The position numbers and the translations under genes are program-made. From assembly GCA_050181835.1 (NCBI GenBank), contig JBFXCU010000003.1:1-64000 (forward strand): a DNA stretch of 64,000 bases. Reading direction: 5' to 3'. Below the pieces are notes generated by a model, which saw only the letters and a list, made by a program, of their open reading frames with translations, was not told the origin of the DNA and searched no databases. The DNA comes from CAILZL01 sp050181835 (GTDB taxonomy: Bacteria > Pseudomonadota > Gammaproteobacteria > Steroidobacterales > Steroidobacteraceae). This document shows, piece after piece, positions 8,294-16,315 of the stretch (the first letter of the stretch is position 1; each line of letters opens with the position of its first letter).

Positions 8294-8881
8294 ATGCCCG
8301 ACTCATCTTTACGCATATTGATTGTCGACCAGAACGTCACCCGCGCCGCCATTCTCGAAGATGGTCTGCGTGATGCCGGGCATGCTGATGTGGTAGTTGT
8401 ACGCGACATGCAGAATCTGCTCAAACGCATTGTCGATGCCGAACCGGACGTGATCTTCATTGATCTTGAAAACCCCAATCGCGATGTACTGGAACAGATG
8501 TTCCAGGTATCGCGCGTGGTGCAGCGACCGATCGCCATGTTTGTTGACAAGTCAGACACGGGCATGACCGAAGCGGCAGTACTGGCGGGCGTCAGCGCTT
8601 ACGTGGTTGATGGACTGAAAAAAGAACGTATCAAATCCATTCTCGAGCTAACCATCAGCCGCTTCAAAGCATTCAATCAGCTACGCGAGGAGCTAGATAA
8701 CGCACGCCAACAGCTGGATGAGCGCAAGCTGGTAGACCATGCCAAAGGAATCCTGATGAAACAGCGCAGCCTGAGCGAAGATGTAGCCTATGCTTTAATG
8801 CGCAAAACCGCGATGAACGAAAGTCTAAAACTATCTGCAGTGGCGCAGAGCATCATCACTGCTGCGAAACTATTCAAATGA
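8294..8881 (+). CDS. nasT: ANTAR-domain antitermination regulator NasT
   Basis: A 195-residue response-regulator-like protein. Residues 1-120 form a receiver fold (LRILIVDQN, with Asp57 in DVIFIDLEN at the phospho-acceptor position). Residues 136-193 are an ANTAR RNA-binding domain (LVDHAKGILMKQRSLSEDVAYALMRK). NasT proteins bind two-hairpin leaders and prevent termination; NasS holds NasT inactive until nitrate or nitrite arrives. The start at 8294 is chosen because it begins directly before the receiver fold; an upstream start at 8249 is possible. The stop overlaps nasS by four bases (ATGA). Likely targets in this window are the leaders at 2426-2522 and 16259-16375. Confidence 0.92.
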   Translation: MPDSSLRILIVDQNVTRAAILEDGLRDAGHADVVVVRDMQNLLKRIVDAEPDVIFIDLENPNRDVLEQMFQVSRVVQRPIAMFVDKSDTGMTEAAVLAGVSAYVVDGLKKERIKSILELTISRFKAFNQLREELDNARQQLDERKLVDHAKGILMKQRSLSEDVAYALMRKTAMNESLKLSAVAQSIITAAKLFK

Positions 8882-10095
8882 CACCTAACAACTTAATCAT
8901 TGGTTTTGTACCGCTGCTCGATTGTGCCACGTTAGTCGCCGCTGCCGAGAAGGGCTTTATCGCTGCAGAAGGCTTAGATGTCACACTGGTACGTGAAACC
9001 TCATGGGCTAACATTCGCGACCGCATCATGGTGGGACACTTTGATGCTGCGCACATGCTCGGACCAATGGCAGTAGCATCATCACTGGGAATCGGCCATA
9101 TCACCGTACCCATGGTCGCACCTATTTCACTTGGTTTGGGTGGTAACGCCATCACCGTCAGTCACTCACTATGGCAAGCAATGCAAAGTCATGGGGCACA
9201 ACTGGGCGGGTCGCCGGCACAACAAGGGCTGGCACTCAAACATGTTATCAAGCAGCGCAAACTCGAAAAACAGACACCACTAACTCTAGGGATGGTGTAC
9301 CCCTTCTCTTGCCACAACTATCAACTGCGGTACTGGTTGGCAGCCAGCGGCATCGATCCGGATCACGATGTGCATCTGGTTGTCATTCCACCACCGTTAC
9401 TAGTGGATGCATTACGCGAAAATCAGGTCGACGGCTTCTGCGTGGGGGAACCTTGGAATAGCCTCGCGGTAGAAGCCAACGTCGGCACCATTATCAGCAC
9501 TACCAGCGCCATCTGGCGTTTGAGCCCGGAAAAAGTATTGGGCTGTCGTACTGATTGGGCGTGCAGTCATCCTGAGCAGTTAGCCGGATTGATTCGCGCC
9601 ATCTACCGAGCCGCACAATGGTGCGAACAAACAGTCAATCATATCGAACTCGCTTCTCTGCTAGCACAACCGCGATATGTAGGCGCACCTAGCGAAGTGC
9701 TAAGGCGCGCCTTGAGTGAACAACTTCGACTCACTCATGACAGTGATGCGGTTGTCATCCCGGAATTTTTCGTCCCCAGCAGTCACCTCGCCACCTTCCC
9801 ATGGGCCAGTCATGCTCTTTGGTTTTATAGCCAGATGGTGCGCTGGCAACAAACAGAATTTTCGCCTGAAGGCATGGCAACTGCGCGCAGCACTTATCGT
9901 CCGGATTTATATCGAGAGGCGCTCAATAGTATTGGCGTTATCACACCAATGGCTGACTTTAAAACAGAACTCACCACTGAAGAGCCATTTTCCGTCAACA
10001 CCAGCAACGATAACGTAAGCTTTGCCGCAGAAGGATTTTTTGACGGTAAAGCATTTGAACCAATGGCTGTACAGACCTACATTGAATCGTTCTGA
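8878..10095 (+). CDS. nasS: Nitrate/nitrite sensor NasS
   Basis: A 405-residue protein homologous to NrtA/CmpA but without a signal peptide, hence cytoplasmic. It keeps the ligand-pocket phrases GFVPLLDCATLVAAAEKG, HFDAAHML, VYPFSCHNYQLRYWLAASG and GFCVGEPWNS. This signal-less paralogue directly linked to an ANTAR protein is the NasS signature: NasS binds NasT and releases it when nitrate or nitrite is bound. The order here is nasT then nasS with translational overlap, which should couple their stoichiometry. Both follow the porin by about 80 bases, so they may be read from the nrt promoter, giving positive feedback. Confidence 0.92.
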   Translation: MTPNNLIIGFVPLLDCATLVAAAEKGFIAAEGLDVTLVRETSWANIRDRIMVGHFDAAHMLGPMAVASSLGIGHITVPMVAPISLGLGGNAITVSHSLWQAMQSHGAQLGGSPAQQGLALKHVIKQRKLEKQTPLTLGMVYPFSCHNYQLRYWLAASGIDPDHDVHLVVIPPPLLVDALRENQVDGFCVGEPWNSLAVEANVGTIISTTSAIWRLSPEKVLGCRTDWACSHPEQLAGLIRAIYRAAQWCEQTVNHIELASLLAQPRYVGAPSEVLRRALSEQLRLTHDSDAVVIPEFFVPSSHLATFPWASHALWFYSQMVRWQQTEFSPEGMATARSTYRPDLYREALNSIGVITPMADFKTELTTEEPFSVNTSNDNVSFAAEGFFDGKAFEPMAVQTYIESF

Positions 10096-10108
10096 TTGAC
10101 TCATAAAA

Positions 10109-10555
10109 ATGCTGCGCACTTTGCAGCTCGTGCTGCCCGCACTGATTCCCTCATGGCGCTTCTTTGACACCATAGTCGCATCGCCACGTATTCAGTACGC
10201 ATTGCTGGACACAGAACAGTACATTATTACCGACTGGCGAGAGTTCAGGCCACGACCAGCACGAGTATCGCTGGCGACGATGCTGAGACGGATGATATGG
10301 AACCCGCAGTGGAACGAATTTTTATTCATGATGAGCTGCGCCGAACGCATCATGGAAAGATACACTGAACATAGTGAGACAGAGATCCTGATGCGGATCA
10401 GCAATGATTGGCTGCACAATAAATTGCCTACACACGCGGCGGCGCATCAGCTTCAGTTCCGTCTTGTGTTCGTCGAGCGACAAGGTCAGGAAATTACACA
10501 AGACATCCGCTTCGTGTCACGGCTGGCAACCCTGCCAAAGCGCATCTCGCCATGA
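10109..10555 (+). CDS. Small conserved-looking protein of unknown function
   Basis: A 148-residue protein I do not recognise. It begins with a hydrophobic stretch (LRTLQLVLPALIPSW), followed by an Arg/Trp-rich charged body (TDWREFRPRPARVS, MIWNPQWNEFLFMM) and a basic C-terminus. It lies 13 bases after nasS and overlaps the next gene by four bases (ATGA), so it is translationally coupled to the HTTM-like membrane protein. The pairing suggests a membrane-associated partner for that protein. No catalytic motif is evident. Confidence 0.65.
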   Translation: MLRTLQLVLPALIPSWRFFDTIVASPRIQYALLDTEQYIITDWREFRPRPARVSLATMLRRMIWNPQWNEFLFMMSCAERIMERYTEHSETEILMRISNDWLHNKLPTHAAAHQLQFRLVFVERQGQEITQDIRFVSRLATLPKRISP

Positions 10556-11241
10556 GCTTTGCTGATGCAGTTCACCTGACCGAACTGTTGCTGGGATTTG
10601 CGCTAGCCCTGCAAAGCATCGAACACCTTCGCTCGCAGACTAATGAGCGACGCTTATTTATTCCGCGCCTGTTGCTGGCAGTGCTGCTGATCATTGGCGT
10701 GCATACGGCTTGGGTGACCGCAGCGTTACTACTATTAACGCTGCTAACCCTGCGTCGATTTCAAGGCCCATACAATGGCGGCAGTGATCGTCTTGGCATC
10801 TTGATCCTGTGCTGTTTGGGTGTAATCGACTTTGCACCAACGCAGTCTTGGCGTGATATCGCCTTCGGTTACCTTGCTCTGCAAACAATACTGTCTTATT
10901 TCATTGCAGGGTGGGTGAAAATCGTCAACCCCGATTGGCGCAGTGGCCATGCACTGCGCGATGTGTTTGAGTTTTCCGCCTACCCTGTCAGCGAAAGTCT
11001 GCGCCAGTGGGCACATTCACCAAGATTACTGCTAATCATGTCGTGGGCAGTCATGCTATTTGAGCTGCTATTTCCAGTGTCATTACTATCATCAACCAAC
11101 TTGTATATTGCACTGGGTATCGCTGCCAGCTTCCATCTGGCCAACGCCTGCCTGTTTGGTCTTAACCGTTTCTTCTGGACGTGGCTTGCTGCGTATCCGT
11201 CACTGATTTGGCTACAGCAAAGACTAACTACTGGAAGCTAA
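10552..11241 (+). CDS. HTTM-like multi-pass membrane protein
   Basis: A 229-residue polytopic protein with about six hydrophobic segments. Phrases such as FIAGWVKIVNPDWRSGHALRD and LFELLFPVSL resemble the HTTM family (the transmembrane part of vitamin-K-dependent-carboxylase-like proteins), where a similar yaKl..p.W..G.al motif is conserved. It is translationally coupled to the preceding unknown gene and converges on the doxX gene of the bufferin operon 72 bases away. HTTM and DoxX proteins are distantly comparable membrane proteins, and both occur around DUF692/DUF2063 systems, so a role alongside the bufferin genes is possible but is inference. Confidence 0.65.
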   Translation: MSFADAVHLTELLLGFALALQSIEHLRSQTNERRLFIPRLLLAVLLIIGVHTAWVTAALLLLTLLTLRRFQGPYNGGSDRLGILILCCLGVIDFAPTQSWRDIAFGYLALQTILSYFIAGWVKIVNPDWRSGHALRDVFEFSAYPVSESLRQWAHSPRLLLIMSWAVMLFELLFPVSLLSSTNLYIALGIAASFHLANACLFGLNRFFWTWLAAYPSLIWLQQRLTTGS

Positions 11242-11313
11242 GTAATGGTCGCACGCTCCTGTCGTTATCGTACCCAATGCACTAACCCACTGCGCATCCA
11301 ACATTATTCCAAT

Positions 11314-11766
11314 TTAAGGAATGCGCACCAAACGATCCAGAGACAAACTGCCACCACCTCTGGCAATTAACAGCAACAAAATTGCCGCCCAGCTCAAATG
11401 AGTCACCCACGCATCAGAGTAGACAAAAGTCTGGATAACCAGCGTCATAAAAAACAAGGCCAGCGCTGAAAATCGAGTCAACAAGCCCAGCACCAACAAA
11501 ATGGGAAACAAGTGTTCGGCATATGCTGCCGCATGCGCAGCAACGCCAGGCGACAACAACGGCAGTGCATATTCATTTTCAAAAAGGTAGTAAGCCGAAT
11601 CAGTAATAGTGAGCCAACCTTCCACCTTGGTACGACCAGAAAGAAAGAACACGCCCGCAATACCAAAACGTGCTACCAGCAACAGCAGTGACTCTGGCAA
11701 TAATCTACCAGCCACATTGGCCAGCCATGTGGCTGGCGCGCACCAAGATACCGGGGTATTTGTCAT
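11314..11766 (-). CDS. DoxX-family membrane protein of bufferin/Hvf operon
   Basis: A 150-residue protein with four transmembrane segments and DoxX-family features (ARFGIAGVFFLSGRTKVEGW, HLFPILLVLGLLTRFSALALFFMTLVIQTFVY). It overlaps bufC by four bases (ATGA), placing it last in the minus-strand operon bufA-bufB-bufC-doxX. In Haemophilus the equivalent fourth gene is hvfD. It may act in membrane redox chemistry or in transport of the modified peptide; neither is shown by sequence. Confidence 0.85.
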   Translation of the reverse strand: MTNTPVSWCAPATWLANVAGRLLPESLLLLVARFGIAGVFFLSGRTKVEGWLTITDSAYYLFENEYALPLLSPGVAAHAAAYAEHLFPILLVLGLLTRFSALALFFMTLVIQTFVYSDAWVTHLSWAAILLLLIARGGGSLSLDRLVRIP

Positions 11767-12533
11767 GAGTTACTCACTCCTACCGAGAAATCGACATCAT
11801 CTTTAAATACGTTAGCCGCGATAGCACGCGACAACATGCCAGCAATATCAGCATTTGCATTTACCTCTAATGTCGCCACTGCCGCATCACCCAGACTGAC
11901 GCCTAACTGTAGCTGCAGGAAGAACTCATATTCACTGTGCGCCAGAGTCGATACCTTTACCTCCCCTTGCCCACGCGAAATCAACAGATACTCCGTCTCA
12001 TCCTGTATCAATAACTCCGCAGGGGGAACTGCTGGTGGACGATTATGCAACCAGATGGTCAGCGCAGAATGCTGCACACAACCCAGCCTAACCGCCGGAT
12101 GCAACTGTAGGCATAACGTTGCTAATTGCGCAGGTGGAAAGCGCTGCAATTTCGCCGCATCTAGCAACGGTGCATCAACCGCAAAGTGCGCTTCAGTCCA
12201 GTAGCGATCAATCCGTGCAACATCAGCCAGGTAAGGCAGGTTATTAGTCACTACTGATTGCTGAAAAAAATCAGGGAAACTCGCGCCATACATAGCCAGC
12301 GGCGCCTGTTCTGGCAAATTATCACGCGCATAATACAAGGCGGCAGATAGAAACCACGCATCACCCACCAGTCGTTCTACCGTGGGGTAATTGGCGCGCA
12401 GTACATCTACCAACCCTTTCATCACCGTATTTTGGTAAACACTAAAACCCACGCCATAAGCACTCGCCTGCTCCGCCTGTGGCTCAAGTAGTGCGGCAAT
12501 GAATTGCTGTTGAAACTCAGCTAGCGCGAGCAT
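11763..12533 (-). CDS. bufC: DUF2063 partner protein of the MNIO maturase (BufC/HvfC)
   Basis: A 256-residue soluble protein of the DUF2063 family. Its N-terminal helical domain carries the recognisable QQQFIAALLEPQ, GFSVYQNTVMKGLVDVLRANYPTVERLVGD and YPDFFQ-like (FPDFFQ) phrases; the C-terminal half is beta-rich. Proteins of this family bind the precursor leader and assist the DUF692 enzyme in RiPP maturation. The gene overlaps bufB by 13 bases and doxX by four, so expression is tightly coupled. It has no signal peptide and should act in the cytoplasm. Confidence 0.9.
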   Translation of the reverse strand: MLALAEFQQQFIAALLEPQAEQASAYGVGFSVYQNTVMKGLVDVLRANYPTVERLVGDAWFLSAALYYARDNLPEQAPLAMYGASFPDFFQQSVVTNNLPYLADVARIDRYWTEAHFAVDAPLLDAAKLQRFPPAQLATLCLQLHPAVRLGCVQHSALTIWLHNRPPAVPPAELLIQDETEYLLISRGQGEVKVSTLAHSEYEFFLQLQLGVSLGDAAVATLEVNANADIAGMLSRAIAANVFKDDVDFSVGVSNS

Positions 12534-13384
12534 GCTGTTGCACCATGCTCCATCGGTTGCGTCCCAGCCAATATTGAAGCGGCACGCGCTCGTTCAGCTA
12601 ACAGTTCTGCAAAAGACGGCAGATTATCATCGCGCTCAATCAACGTAGGACGCGGCCCAATATCAGCAACAAACTGTTCATATAATTCCCAAACCACTTC
12701 GGCGACCGGCGCAGCGTGTGTATCGATCAACAGCCGAGTTGACTCTCGCTCATCATGAGCATGTCCGGCCAAATGAATCTCACCAATAGCCACAGCAGGC
12801 AGTGCGCGCAAATAAGAGGCGGCATCACCACCTAGATTGTTCGCAGAAATATAGGCGTTATTCACATCAACTAATAGACCACAGCCGGTGCGACGCACCA
12901 GCTCAGCAAGAAATTCCGCCTCCGGGTATTCATGGGCCAATTGCACATACAACGAGGGATTCTCAATCAGAATTTTTTGCTGCAAAAATTCCTGAGTAAT
13001 ATCGATATTGCGGGCAATACATCGCAACGCTTCGTCAGTACGCGGGAATGGCAGTAGATCCGGCAGATAATTACCCTGCCAACTCGACCATGCCAAATGC
13101 TCCGATACCACAAAGGGCTGCACTCTTTGCACAACGTCACGCAGACGCTGCAAGTGCACACGATCAGGCTCCGTCGCAGCAGCCAGTGACAACCCGACAC
13201 CATGCACAGAAATAGGATGCTCAGCACGCATAGCAGCGAGCATCGCCAGTCGCAGGCCGCCAGCAACCATGTAGTTTTCTGGATGAATTTCGTACCACAA
13301 TCCGGCCGCCACACAGTGCAGCGCGTCATCAAAGTATTCCACTTTGAAGCTCACGCCTGCCGTTGTCGCAGCGGTCGGATTCAT
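12521..13384 (-). CDS. bufB: DUF692/MNIO-family iron oxidative maturase (BufB/HvfB)
   Basis: A 287-residue TIM-barrel enzyme of the DUF692 (multinuclear non-heme iron oxidative, MNIO) family. Motifs with likely iron ligands are HPENYM, HGVGLSLAA, SEHLAWSSW, VDVNNAYISANN, GEIHLAGHAHDE and LIDTHAAPVAEVVWELY. Characterised relatives convert cysteines of their precursor peptides to modified heterocycles (5-thiooxazoles in bufferins) that bind copper. It lies nine bases after bufA and overlaps bufC, as in known buf/hvf operons. The substrate is inferred to be the adjacent four-cysteine peptide. Confidence 0.93.
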   Translation of the reverse strand: MNPTAATTAGVSFKVEYFDDALHCVAAGLWYEIHPENYMVAGGLRLAMLAAMRAEHPISVHGVGLSLAAATEPDRVHLQRLRDVVQRVQPFVVSEHLAWSSWQGNYLPDLLPFPRTDEALRCIARNIDITQEFLQQKILIENPSLYVQLAHEYPEAEFLAELVRRTGCGLLVDVNNAYISANNLGGDAASYLRALPAVAIGEIHLAGHAHDERESTRLLIDTHAAPVAEVVWELYEQFVADIGPRPTLIERDDNLPSFAELLAERARAASILAGTQPMEHGATACSR

Positions 13385-13393
13385 CGCGACTGC

Positions 13394-13684
13394 TTACATC
13401 TTTTCAGTCAGCGAACCCATGGCACCAGAAGGAGTCTTGATGCTCTCGCAGGTTCCCTTCGGTACGGCTTTCCAAGAATTGGCCTGATAGTCGGTCTTGG
13501 AAGTGCCGGCACAGGTAGTACCAGGGCCAGCCTTACAGTCATTCTTACCAGCCAACGCTATGCCATAGCAATGTTCCATTTCAGCTTTGACACCATCATG
13601 CTTCTCCATATCAGCGGCTTGAGTTACGCCAGCGCTCAGCGCGGTCAAAGCCAAGCTAGCCAGCATCAGATTTGCAGTTTTCAT
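13394..13684 (-). CDS. bufA: DUF2282 bufferin/Hvf-type RiPP precursor
   Basis: A 96-residue small protein with a Sec signal peptide (residues 1-23, cleavage after TQA) and a short mature part with exactly four cysteines at positions 39, 50, 58 and 79. The spacing and phrases HCYGIALAGKNDC, GPGTTCAG and VPKGTCES are typical of DUF2282 bufferin precursors, in which some of the cysteines are modified by the MNIO enzyme and the exported product binds copper. It is the first gene of the operon and lies about 90 bases downstream of a sigma-F-type promoter. The signal peptide remaining in the precursor suggests modification before export. Confidence 0.93.
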   Translation of the reverse strand: MKTANLMLASLALTALSAGVTQAADMEKHDGVKAEMEHCYGIALAGKNDCKAGPGTTCAGTSKTDYQANSWKAVPKGTCESIKTPSGAMGSLTEKM

Positions 13685-13769
13685 ATGTCATCTCCATCAA
13701 AATAATCAAAATATATGAGTGAGCAAGATTAATTCCGCGAACAGCTTGCAGCACGCTCGCACAGAAGAG

Positions 13770-13795
13770 TTCGCAAGCCATGACCATTCGGTTAC
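13770..13795 (-). promoter_or_regulatory. ECF (SigF-type) promoter of the bufA operon
   Basis: Read on the minus strand: GTAACC (13795-13790), 16 bases, then CGAA (13773-13770). This equals the GTAACC-N16-CGAA motif known for Caulobacter SigF, which controls bufferin genes there. It faces bufA, and the matching motif on the other strand faces the sigma factor gene. Confidence 0.85.
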
Positions 13796-13836
13796 AGTAG
13801 CGACCAGACATTTCCTGACCGTCCCCTACAAATACT

Positions 13837-13862
13837 GTAACCGGAATCACTGCTCGTCCGTA
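13837..13862 (+). promoter_or_regulatory. ECF (SigF-type) promoter of the sigma/anti-sigma operon
   Basis: GTAACC (13837-13842), 16 bases, then CGTA (13859-13862). It has the same -35 hexamer and spacing as the divergent bufA promoter with one change in the -10 element. The predicted start point is within a few bases of the ATG at 13870, implying autoregulation and possibly a leaderless transcript. Confidence 0.75.
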
Positions 13863-13869
13863 TCCCTAT

Positions 13870-14448
13870 ATGAGTCGTTCAATACCGACGTCCATTTTCC
13901 TGCAGGACACTGAGGCGCAGTTGCACGAACTGATGCGACGGGGTCTGCAAGGTGATGCCGTGGCACACGGTGAAATGCTGCAAGCTTTGGCACACTTGCT
14001 ACGTCGATTTTATCGGCGACGGCTCAGCCACGATCACGCTGAGGTGGAAGACTTGGTGCAGGAAACTTTAATCGCCATACATTGCAAACGGGCTACCTAT
14101 GATCCAACGCAGCCATTTACTGCATGGGCTTATGCCATCGCGCGCTACAAGCTGATCGACTACTTGCGTCGTCAACGGGTGCGTATAACGGTAAGCATCG
14201 ATGACTGCACCGAGTTATTTGCTGTCGAAGTTACAAATGCAGAAGATGCAACTCGCGATGTGCGAGATTTACTGGCTGAATTGCCAGTAGCACAGCGCAC
14301 CGCAATAAAGCTGACCCGACTTGAAGGACTGTCCATGGAAGAAGCGGCCATGCGTAGCGGCCAATCAGTATCGGGAATCAAAGTGGGAGTGCATCGAGGC
14401 TTAAAAAAGCTCAGTGGCTTGCTGAGCAATACGCCGGATAGAGAGTGA
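13870..14448 (+). CDS. sigF: ECF RNA polymerase sigma factor, SigF-like
   Basis: A 192-residue ECF sigma factor. Region 2 is at about residues 20-100 (VEDLVQETLIAIHCKRATYD, PFTAWAYAIARYKLIDYLRRQ) and region 4 at about 135-185 (LAELPVAQRTAIKLTRLEGLSMEEAAMRSGQSVSGIKVGVHRGLKKL). It is followed one base later by a DUF1109 anti-sigma factor, the SigF-NrsF arrangement that responds to metal stress in Caulobacter. Both its own upstream region and the divergent bufA promoter carry the same motif. The start codon lies almost at the predicted transcription start, so translation may be leaderless; a start further in (near 13933) is the alternative. Confidence 0.9.
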   Translation: MSRSIPTSIFLQDTEAQLHELMRRGLQGDAVAHGEMLQALAHLLRRFYRRRLSHDHAEVEDLVQETLIAIHCKRATYDPTQPFTAWAYAIARYKLIDYLRRQRVRITVSIDDCTELFAVEVTNAEDATRDVRDLLAELPVAQRTAIKLTRLEGLSMEEAAMRSGQSVSGIKVGVHRGLKKLSGLLSNTPDRE

Positions 14449-14449
14449 C

Positions 14450-15094
14450 ATGCAGACTGATGAATTGATCGCCTCATTGACACACGAACTGCCCACCACG
14501 CAGCCGAATGCCTTGGCGCGTCTGTTGATCACGGGACTGCTGATCGGCGCGACAGGTACGCTACTGATCTTTTTTATTGGTTATGGTGTACGCGTCGATT
14601 TGAACGACGCATTGATTAGCTGGCCGTTCTGGATGAAATTAACTTATGCCCTCAGCATCGGTCTGATTGCATACTTACTATGCGAACGTGCGGCACGCCC
14701 CGCTAATAAACTCGGCCGGCTGGCACTACTACCCTTACTGCCACTAGGTTTCTTAGCCGTACTATCGGTACGAACACAAATGGCATTGCCAGAATCAGTA
14801 CGTATCGCCACTTGGCTAGGCCACTCTTCCCTTTACTGTCCATGGAATATCGGCCTGCTGTCACTACCTGTTTTCGCCGCACTGTGTTGCAGCTTGCGCC
14901 GCGCTGCGCCCACACGTCTACGTACCACAGGATTTGTTGCTGGATTACTTGCGGGTGCAATTGCGGCACTAGCTTACGGATTTTTTTGCCAGGAAAGCAG
15001 CATCGCGTTCGTCAGCACTTGGTACACACTGGGAATGCTGCTACCCGCAACGGTGGGCGCAATATTTGGTAACTCTTTATTGCGGTGGAGTTAA
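14450..15094 (+). CDS. nrsF: DUF1109 (NrsF-like) membrane anti-sigma factor
   Basis: A 214-residue inner-membrane protein with a short cytoplasmic N-terminus (MQTDELIASLTHEL) that should hold the sigma factor, followed by six transmembrane segments. It carries family phrases such as PFWMKLTYALSIGLIAYLLCERAARP and a conserved cysteine pair region (SLYCPWNIGLLSLPVFAALCCSLRR). In NrsF proteins conserved periplasmic cysteines sense metal or thiol stress and release the sigma factor; Cys residues in LYCPWN and FFCQES fit that idea (inference). It is directly downstream of sigF in the same operon. Confidence 0.87.
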   Translation: MQTDELIASLTHELPTTQPNALARLLITGLLIGATGTLLIFFIGYGVRVDLNDALISWPFWMKLTYALSIGLIAYLLCERAARPANKLGRLALLPLLPLGFLAVLSVRTQMALPESVRIATWLGHSSLYCPWNIGLLSLPVFAALCCSLRRAAPTRLRTTGFVAGLLAGAIAALAYGFFCQESSIAFVSTWYTLGMLLPATVGAIFGNSLLRWS

Positions 15095-15321
15095 AGCAAC
15101 CCCGAGACAAACGCCGTAGTACCGCAACGCGCATCGCTTCAGGCCTGCGCACCGACTGATAGTTAGGTCGCCGTTACAGTCAGATCTTCAAGATCAACCT
15201 GACCACCCTTATACCAGCAGAAAATTACGAAAATTACAGTGCGCCTTTAGGCTTGACTCAGGCCACGCATTGGACTCAACACGTTTAGCGTAATTTCCCA
15301 CCTGACTGCTGACAAGAATGC

Positions 15322-16065
15322 TCATGAACGGCGGAAAGTCACGACCAACACATCGCGAAATGCGGGCTGATGCGGATCAATAGGTCGCACTGGCGTGACG
15401 CCGTGGTACACACGGCTGTCATCAACGTAGGCCGTATCGAACGCATTCGTCAGAGTGAAGCTGCCCAGCGGTTGCTGACTGGCGTCATAAATAGTGGTTA
15501 CTCCTTCGGCAATATTCACGCGTGCCACCAACATCACCAGCACCCAGTCGACGCCATCACGATGCAACCCTTCCGGCGTTGGCAGCCCGACATGGTCAGC
15601 ACTCGCCTCAATACGGAACTGATGGCATTCAACATGCCAGTCCACAGGTCGCAACGGCAGCGGCGTGAGCGCATGAAATAACTGGTACGCATTGGACAAA
15701 GTTGCCAATAACAGTGGATGGGTAGCAACGTAGTCCTCCAAGGGTTGGAACCATCTTTCTATTCCGCCATTCACGGCGTTGTAGTCACGACTTTGATAAT
15801 GCGGCTGCGGCGGCTTGCGCTGAATGGTTGTCGCCGACACGGCATAGGCATCGAAACGTCGTCGTCGATAGCGGCCCCCATCTGCCATATAGGTATCAAT
15901 TCCAAGATCACCCCAGCTACTGGCAAAGTCAGGCCACCCCGACAAGGCAGCGGCAGGCAGTGATGATTTGCAATCACTCCCTGCCATAAACGCAAACCCC
16001 AGCCTGCGCAGCTGAGCGGCAATGTCGATGTCATGGTGGTCAGAAGAAAGAAGCGAAGCTGTCAT
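15322..16065 (-). CDS. 2-oxoglutarate/Fe(II) dioxygenase-family protein
   Basis: A 247-residue protein resembling the 2OG-Fe dioxygenase family PF10014. The candidate iron triad is His and Asp in HRDGVD with a distal His in RVYHGVTP; the C-terminal DVLVVTFRRS would hold the 2-oxoglutarate-binding Arg. Relatives oxidise free amino acids or similar small substrates, so this is presumably a cytoplasmic hydroxylase with unknown substrate. The start at 16065 (MTASLLSSDHHDI) is preferred over a longer frame from 16116; neither has a clear ribosome site. It stands alone between the bufferin regulator genes and the second nitrate operon, divergent from the latter. Confidence 0.78.
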   Translation of the reverse strand: MTASLLSSDHHDIDIAAQLRRLGFAFMAGSDCKSSLPAAALSGWPDFASSWGDLGIDTYMADGGRYRRRRFDAYAVSATTIQRKPPQPHYQSRDYNAVNGGIERWFQPLEDYVATHPLLLATLSNAYQLFHALTPLPLRPVDWHVECHQFRIEASADHVGLPTPEGLHRDGVDWVLVMLVARVNIAEGVTTIYDASQQPLGSFTLTNAFDTAYVDDSRVYHGVTPVRPIDPHQPAFRDVLVVTFRRS

Positions 16066-16232
16066 ACGCGGAAGTATGCAGCCAAATGCGGTATCCACAT
16101 CAATCGCACTGCACAAATTGCGTGCGATCAGCTGTACTAACTGCGCCGTTTGTGCCCATTACATCTGCTCATGAAGCTTATCGCCATCGCCTCAACAGTC
16201 ATAACCCATTGATTTATTTGAACCACCAGCTT

Positions 16233-16248
16233 TGGCACAGGCATTGCA
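16233..16248 (+). promoter_or_regulatory. Sigma-54 promoter of the narK-nirB-nasA operon
   Basis: TGGCACAGGCATTGCA matches TGGCAC-N5-TTGCW exactly, with the standard GG-N10-GC spacing. The predicted start lies near 16259, at the first hairpin of the leader. It is the same class of promoter as the one before nrtA. Confidence 0.9.
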
Positions 16249-16258
16249 TCGTATAAAC

Positions 16259-16310
16259 CAACAGAGTTCATCCCCCCCGTAAACTCTGTTGAGGACTCCC
16301 TGAGACCTCT
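16259..16310 (+). promoter_or_regulatory. Hairpin leader of the second nitrate operon, candidate NasT target
   Basis: A ten-pair stem CAACAGAGTT/AACTCTGTTG (16259-16268 with 16282-16291) with a C-rich loop is followed by a smaller hairpin within GAGGACTCCCTGAGACCTC (16291-16309). Position between a sigma-54 promoter and an intrinsic terminator mirrors the nrtA leader. A canonical A1/G4 six-base loop is not obvious, so the ANTAR assignment rests on context. Confidence 0.6.
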
Positions 16311-16315
16311 TTGGC

